Positions 6,843-8,713 of a stretch of 8,713 nucleotides of DNA are shown piece by piece; the first letter of the stretch is position 1, and each line of letters starts with the position of its first letter. The translations under genes were made by a program, and so were the position numbers. The notes under the pieces are model-generated. The model saw nothing but the letters and a program-made list of their open reading frames with translations, did no database searches and was not told the DNA's origin. Source of the DNA: Methylococcaceae bacterium (GTDB lineage: Bacteria; Pseudomonadota; Gammaproteobacteria; Methylococcales; Methylomonadaceae); NCBI GenBank assembly GCA_021647145.1, contig JAKIVF010000135.1:1-8713 (forward strand), given 5' to 3'.

Positions 6843-7514
6843 TCATACAGTTTCACCTTTTGTCAGTTTATTTAGAGAATCATAATCAATGATAGTAATT
6901 GTTCCTCTATTTAAACTGACCCAACCTTTTGCCTCAAACTGTTTTAAATGTCTAGAAACCACTTCTCTTGCAGAACCTAATTTTGTAGCTAATTCCTGAT
7001 GTGTCATTTTTAAAACTTTTGTCTCGGTGCTCAACAACTCTTTAGACAAACGGCTATCAATTCCAGCAAACACCACGTCGCCAAAACGACAAATTATATT
7101 GGATAATCTAGCAGCAAAATTCTTGAAAACAAATTCACGAAAAAAAGCAGATCGTTCAAGGCAGCGATAAAAAGCGTGTGAAGAAATAATAAAAGCAGAA
7201 CTATCTTCTTCGGTAAACGCTTCAGCAGGATAACTATCACCACTTAATAAACAAGATGTTGTTAACACACAAGTATCACCTGGAAACATTTGATATAGCA
7301 TCATTTCTCTACCATTTTCCGATATTAACTGTGCCTTTACAGATCCCTTTAATAACAGTAAATAACTTTCACAAATACTACCAGATGCAAAAACTTGTTG
7401 TCCTTCTGGAAGATTAACTAATGCTGCACTTTCCATCAAGCTGTCCATGGCAGACTCTTTAGAGTTAATAAATTCAGGATAGTTATCTTGCCATAAAACC
7501 TTATGTTTAAACAT
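6843..7514 (-). CDS. Crp/Fnr-family transcriptional regulator
   Basis: A 223-residue two-domain DNA-binding regulator. The cNMP-binding-like beta-barrel covers about 30-115 (LPEGQQVFASG, YLLLLKGSVKA, MFPGDTCVLTTSCLLSG), with a dimerisation helix at about 122-150. A winged helix-turn-helix follows at about 168-210 (MTHQELATKLGSAREVVSRH, then GWVSLNRGTITIID). The recognition helix has E184-x-x-S187-R188, the ExxSR pattern by which Fnr reads TTGAT half-sites. Crp has Gly in place of this Ser. The N-terminal cysteine cluster that holds the oxygen-sensing [4Fe-4S] centre of true Fnr is absent. Cysteines lie instead at 48, 82, 88, 118 and 142, and C82/C88 flank the loop where the Crp cAMP-contacting residues would sit. 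The effector is therefore unknown. The ATG at 7514 is preceded only by a weak GGATA. It converges on pntB, but regulation of pntAB is not shown by the sequence. Confidence 0.9.
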   Translation of the reverse strand: MFKHKVLWQDNYPEFINSKESAMDSLMESAALVNLPEGQQVFASGSICESYLLLLKGSVKAQLISENGREMMLYQMFPGDTCVLTTSCLLSGDSYPAEAFTEEDSSAFIISSHAFYRCLERSAFFREFVFKNFAARLSNIICRFGDVVFAGIDSRLSKELLSTETKVLKMTHQELATKLGSAREVVSRHLKQFEAKGWVSLNRGTITIIDYDSLNKLTKGETV

Positions 7515-7519
7515 AGTTT

Positions 7520-7549
7520 GTTATCCACAATAAAAATATTGATGATAAC
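7520..7549. promoter_or_regulatory. 30-bp inverted repeat at the Crp/Fnr gene promoter, possible autoregulatory operator
   Basis: Arms GTTATCCACAATA (7520-7532) and TATTGATGATAAC (7537-7549) are complementary at 11 of 13 positions around an AAAA centre. The repeat lies 6-35 bp upstream of the ATG. It overlaps the predicted -10 and start point, the usual position of a repressor operator. If transcribed, it would instead form a hairpin just before the start codon. Confidence 0.45.
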
Positions 7550-7576
7550 TTTATTCTCAAAATATTTGCTTGTAAA
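7548..7576 (-). promoter_or_regulatory. candidate sigma70 promoter of the Crp/Fnr gene
   Basis: Read on the minus strand, TTTACA (7576-7571, five of six matches) and TAAAGT (7553-7548, four of six) are exactly 17 bp apart. Transcription would start near 7541, inside the 30-bp inverted repeat, leaving a leader of under 30 bases. Confidence 0.4.
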
Positions 7577-7656
7577 GATAAATTGTGAACATAAATACAA
7601 AATTACTATTACGAATAGTTTATCGTTTGTAATATCATAATAACTTAGTTAGCTTA
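7577..7656. other. AT-rich spacer with no recognised gene
   Basis: Between the Crp/Fnr promoter and the MITE there is AT-rich sequence with no open frame of note, no terminator and no convincing operator. Confidence 0.5.
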
Positions 7657-7664
7657 TTTAATTT
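7657..7664. repeat. left copy of 8-bp target-site duplication of the MITE
   Basis: TTTAATTT directly abuts the left terminal inverted repeat and is repeated exactly at 7852-7859. The sequence is not its own reverse complement, so it is a true direct repeat and not an extension of the inverted repeats. Confidence 0.65.
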
Positions 7665-7851
7665 CCTGATTACCTATGAGTCTCAGCCACTTTAAAAGCA
7701 CTCTACTAAACACCCCGTCATTCCTGCATTCTCTTAGCAGGAATCTAACAAGCAATAATAGAATCCCGATAAAAGACTTCTGGAATGGCGAGGTCTATAG
7801 AGAGCTGCAAAAACTCTATTCTCATTTGGCTGAGGCTCATGGGTAATCAGG
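7665..7851. mobile_element. 187-bp non-autonomous miniature inverted-repeat element (MITE)
   Basis: Terminal inverted repeats at 7665-7689 and 7827-7851 pair over 25 bp with two differences (positions 7675 and 7681). Both are T opposite G, so an RNA copy would pair throughout using G-U wobbles. The outer end begins CCTGATTACC. An exact 8-bp duplication, TTTAATTT, flanks the element at 7657-7664 and 7852-7859, as expected from transposition. The interior has no coding capacity but contains a second nested repeat with a CGTCATTCC-type end. Mobilisation would need a transposase in trans. I cannot match the ends to a named insertion-sequence family. An 8-bp duplication occurs in several families and does not decide between them. 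Confidence 0.75.
7713..7793. repeat. nested CGTCATTCC-type repeat inside the MITE
   Basis: CCCCGTCATTCC (7713-7724) and GGAATGGCGAGG (7782-7793) form imperfect inverted ends, 10 of 12 pairs. The left part also folds into a perfect local hairpin at 7720-7744 (ATTCCTGC / GCAGGAAT, 9-base loop). From memory this resembles the CGTCATTCCCGC...GCGGGAATCC repeats scattered through many proteobacterial genomes. It is either part of the MITE or an older insertion carried by it. Confidence 0.5.
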
Positions 7852-7859
7852 TTTAATTT
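7852..7859. repeat. right copy of 8-bp target-site duplication of the MITE
   Basis: TTTAATTT directly follows the right terminal inverted repeat and is identical to 7657-7664. Confidence 0.65.
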
Positions 7860-7864
7860 TATTT

Positions 7865-7957
7865 ATGAAAATAAATCTTCTTTCCTTTTCTATTTCTATA
7901 CTGATTGGGTCAACTTCCATAGCGCAAATTATCACTATTGAAGAATTATCCGTATAA
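7865..7957 (+). CDS. 30-codon frame resembling a signal peptide, possibly a gene remnant
   Basis: ATG at 7865 opens MKINLLSFS, a hydrophobic stretch to ILIGSTSIA (residues 12-20), then QIITIEELSV and TAA. A basic start, a hydrophobic core and a small-residue SIA-Q junction near residue 20 look like an exported protein's signal peptide with about ten residues of mature sequence. No Shine-Dalgarno is visible. The ATG lies only 5 bp after the MITE target duplication, and an intrinsic terminator follows 24 bp after the stop. It may be the head of a decayed exported protein, a real small peptide, or chance in AT-rich DNA. I recognise no family. Confidence 0.25.
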   Translation: MKINLLSFSISILIGSTSIAQIITIEELSV

Positions 7958-7980
7958 TTTGAAACTTAAAAAAAAAGAAT

Positions 7981-8013
7981 AAGCTGAAAAATTTTAACAA
8001 TCGGCTTTTTTTT
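7981..8013 (+). terminator. Rho-independent terminator
   Basis: Stem AAGCTGA (7981-7987) with TCGGCTT (8001-8007) has seven pairs including one G-U, a 13-base loop, and a run of eight Ts at 8006-8013. A run of nine As at 7967-7975, just before the stem, would give a T tract on the other strand, so it may work in both directions. It follows the small frame at 7865-7957 and insulates the Crp/Fnr side from the transposase remnant. Confidence 0.6.
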
Positions 8014-8119
8014 AACAACAATACAAAAATGAACCACCTCAACAATTGAAATCTGAGCCCAATACTGCTTCATTAACAGTCTATTATTTATATATTTCAA
8101 TTAGATAAAGTATTTAGTG
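8014..8119. other. AT-rich non-coding DNA before the transposase fragment
   Basis: No gene is visible. A 9-bp inverted repeat, AATTGAAAT (8044-8052) with ATTTCAATT (8094-8102), is present but separated by 41 bp. The left end of the insertion sequence should lie in or before this stretch, but I cannot define it because the right end is also unknown. Confidence 0.4.
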
Positions 8120-8195
8120 AAGGTTAAACCCTCTTTTACAACCAGATATAATTGAATTACCAAATAAAACCAATCTGATTAAAGAGTTTAACCTT
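8120..8195 (+). promoter_or_regulatory. hairpin enclosing the ribosome binding site and start of the transposase fragment
   Basis: Bases 8120-8136 pair with 8181-8195: AAGGTTAAAC with GTTTAACCTT, then TCTTT with AAAGA after a 2-base bulge. This gives 15 pairs with a loop of about 44 bases. The 3' arm contains the only likely Shine-Dalgarno, AAAGAG (8181-8186), and the first two bases of the TTG start (8194-8196). A transcript entering from upstream would fold and hide the start. Such folding limits transposase synthesis in IS10 and IS50; here it is inferred. Confidence 0.5.
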
Positions 8196-8516
8196 GTCTA
8201 ATAATACAAAAAAAAGCATATTGCATCAAATTCGCAAATTCAAAAACTCCACTCTTCAATTATCTCACCTGCCATTTTCAGATACTTTGTCCTCGGATGC
8301 TTTGGAACAGGTTATTGAACACTCACAGAACAGCAGGGATCATATATTCACTCCATTAGTCACACTTATTAAAGCGTTCATTTTTCAATTGCTCAGCACT
8401 TATGGCTCCTATAGACAGGCTGTTAATCATGTCCTTTCTGAATGGTTATATCAGGGCTACCCAGCCAACTCAACAAAGATGGGGCTTATTGTAAAGTCTG
8501 CCTGATAAGGAGCTAA
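8194..8516 (+). pseudogene. IS4-type transposase, N-terminal fragment with frameshift
   Basis: The open frame runs from TTG at 8194 to TGA at 8503-8505 and encodes 103 residues. FTPLVTLIKAFIFQLLS (52-68) and YGSYRQAVNHVLSEWL (70-85) match the N-terminal region I associate with IS4-family transposases, whose usual form is FTPLVTL..F..QVLS....CRQAV. The family continues with a TGAYCKAR-like block. Here that block appears after a shift of one base: reading from 8484 gives AYCKVCLIRS and then TAA at 8514-8516, so one base seems lost around the GGGG at 8481-8484. The DDE catalytic region, some 300 residues, is absent, so this is a dead, truncated copy. AAAGAG 7 bases before the TTG is the likely ribosome site and is sequestered in a hairpin. 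No right end or target duplication could be identified. Confidence 0.75.
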
Positions 8517-8535
8517 AGTAGGACGTTGAATCTTC

Positions 8536-8637
8536 ATGAAAATCATTGCATCAAAAAAACCAATCAACGTGGTTGTAGAAAGCTCATACCTAAATCCTGC
8601 AATCATCACGCACAATAAAGTAAAAAGGATTGATTAA
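8536..8637 (+). CDS. 33-codon frame of unknown status
   Basis: ATG at 8536 opens MKIIASKKPINVVVES, ending in NKVKRID and TAA at 8635-8637. A possible AGGA lies 13 bases upstream, too far for a good ribosome site. The stop codon's last two bases start an AT-rich hairpin (8636-8657) followed by Ts. The peptide is basic with no membrane segment, and I recognise no family. Gene-like ending and neat terminator position are the only support. It may instead be leftover sequence of the truncated insertion element. Confidence 0.2.
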   Translation: MKIIASKKPINVVVESSYLNPAIITHNKVKRID

Positions 8638-8657
8638 ACAATAGGATAATATTGTTT
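8636..8657. terminator. AT-rich hairpin, possible weak terminator
   Basis: AAACAATA (8636-8643) and TATTGTTT (8650-8657) form a perfect 8-bp stem with a 6-base loop, and TTTTT spans 8655-8659. Only one G-C pair is present, so termination would be weak. It could serve the small plus-strand frame, the minus-strand gene end at 8666, or both. Confidence 0.35.
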
Positions 8658-8665
8658 TTCTAATT

Positions 8666-8713
8666 TTACTTTCTCATTGAATTAATGAAGCCTTCAAAAA
8701 GATCATCTCGTGT
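8666..8713 (-). CDS. possible 3' end of a gene entering from the right
   Basis: On the minus strand the frame from the right edge reads TRDDLFEGFINSMRK and stops at TAA (8668-8666). The residue mix looks protein-like, and a hairpin that could end transcription lies 9 bases beyond the stop. Fifteen residues are too few to name a family or to exclude chance. Confidence 0.3.
   Translation of the reverse strand, partial: TRDDLFEGFINSMRK

Noticed and set aside
7539..7552. Fnr box (TTGAT-N4-ATCAA) at the Crp/Fnr promoter
   Set aside because: TTGAT is present at 7539-7543, but the partner half-site position reads ACTTT, and the larger inverted repeat has the halves in the outward orientation.
8044..8102. 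9-bp inverted repeat AATTGAAAT / ATTTCAATT as a structural element
   Set aside because: Low-complexity AT-rich arms separated by 41 bp are easily expected by chance.
8067..8691. 10-bp inverted match GCTTCATTAA / TTAATGAAGC as ends of the insertion sequence
   Set aside because: The right copy falls inside the possible minus-strand gene end, similarity does not extend beyond 10 bp, and no flanking duplication is seen.
1..8713. CRISPR array, tRNA, rRNA, defence island or secondary-metabolite cluster
   Set aside because: No regularly spaced repeats, no cloverleaf or rRNA sequence, and no genes of such systems were found on either strand.

Overview
The window is A+T-rich bacterial chromosomal DNA, most likely from a methylotrophic gammaproteobacterium, with AT-rich methanotrophs of the Methylococcales as the best guess. 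The main evidence is a gene for beta-ribofuranosylaminobenzene 5'-phosphate (beta-RFAP) synthase, the first committed enzyme of tetrahydromethanopterin (H4MPT) synthesis, which among bacteria marks C1-oxidising lineages. The two-subunit proton-translocating transhydrogenase PntAB and a repeat resembling the dispersed CGTCATTCC repeats of proteobacteria fit this. No rRNA, tRNA or CRISPR is visible.

Layout. (a) 2-3490, minus strand: a probable three-gene operon transcribed leftwards. In order it holds a REC-GGDEF response regulator, an unusual nucleotidyltransferase-HAD phosphatase fusion, and beta-RFAP synthase, whose last residues lie beyond the left edge. (b) 3491-3864: divergent regulatory region with two short perfect palindromes in front of the response regulator and a candidate sigma70 promoter for pntAB. 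(c) 3865-6837, plus strand: pntA and pntB, complete, 9 bp apart, with good ribosome binding sites. (d) 6843-7514, minus strand: a Crp/Fnr-family regulator converging on pntB with only 5 bp between the stop codons. Its predicted promoter overlaps a 30-bp inverted repeat that could be its own operator. (e) 7550-8713: gene-poor accessory DNA. It holds a 187-bp MITE with 25-bp terminal inverted repeats and an exact 8-bp target duplication, a short exported-peptide-like reading frame, an intrinsic terminator, the N-terminal fragment of an IS4-type transposase whose start site is buried in a hairpin, a 33-codon reading frame ending at an AT-rich hairpin, and perhaps the 3' end of a gene entering from the right.

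How the genes fit together. The leftward operon couples an enzyme of C1-carrier cofactor synthesis to a two-domain protein of unknown substrate and to a predicted diguanylate cyclase. PntAB exchanges hydride between NADH and NADP+ using the proton gradient and would supply NADPH for biosynthesis. The Crp/Fnr protein is a plausible local regulator, but its targets cannot be read from the sequence.

The most promising unexplained items are the nucleotidyltransferase-HAD fusion beside beta-RFAP synthase, a candidate for an unassigned H4MPT step, and the well-preserved MITE. I found no clear evidence of a wholly new multi-gene system such as a defence island or biosynthetic cluster.
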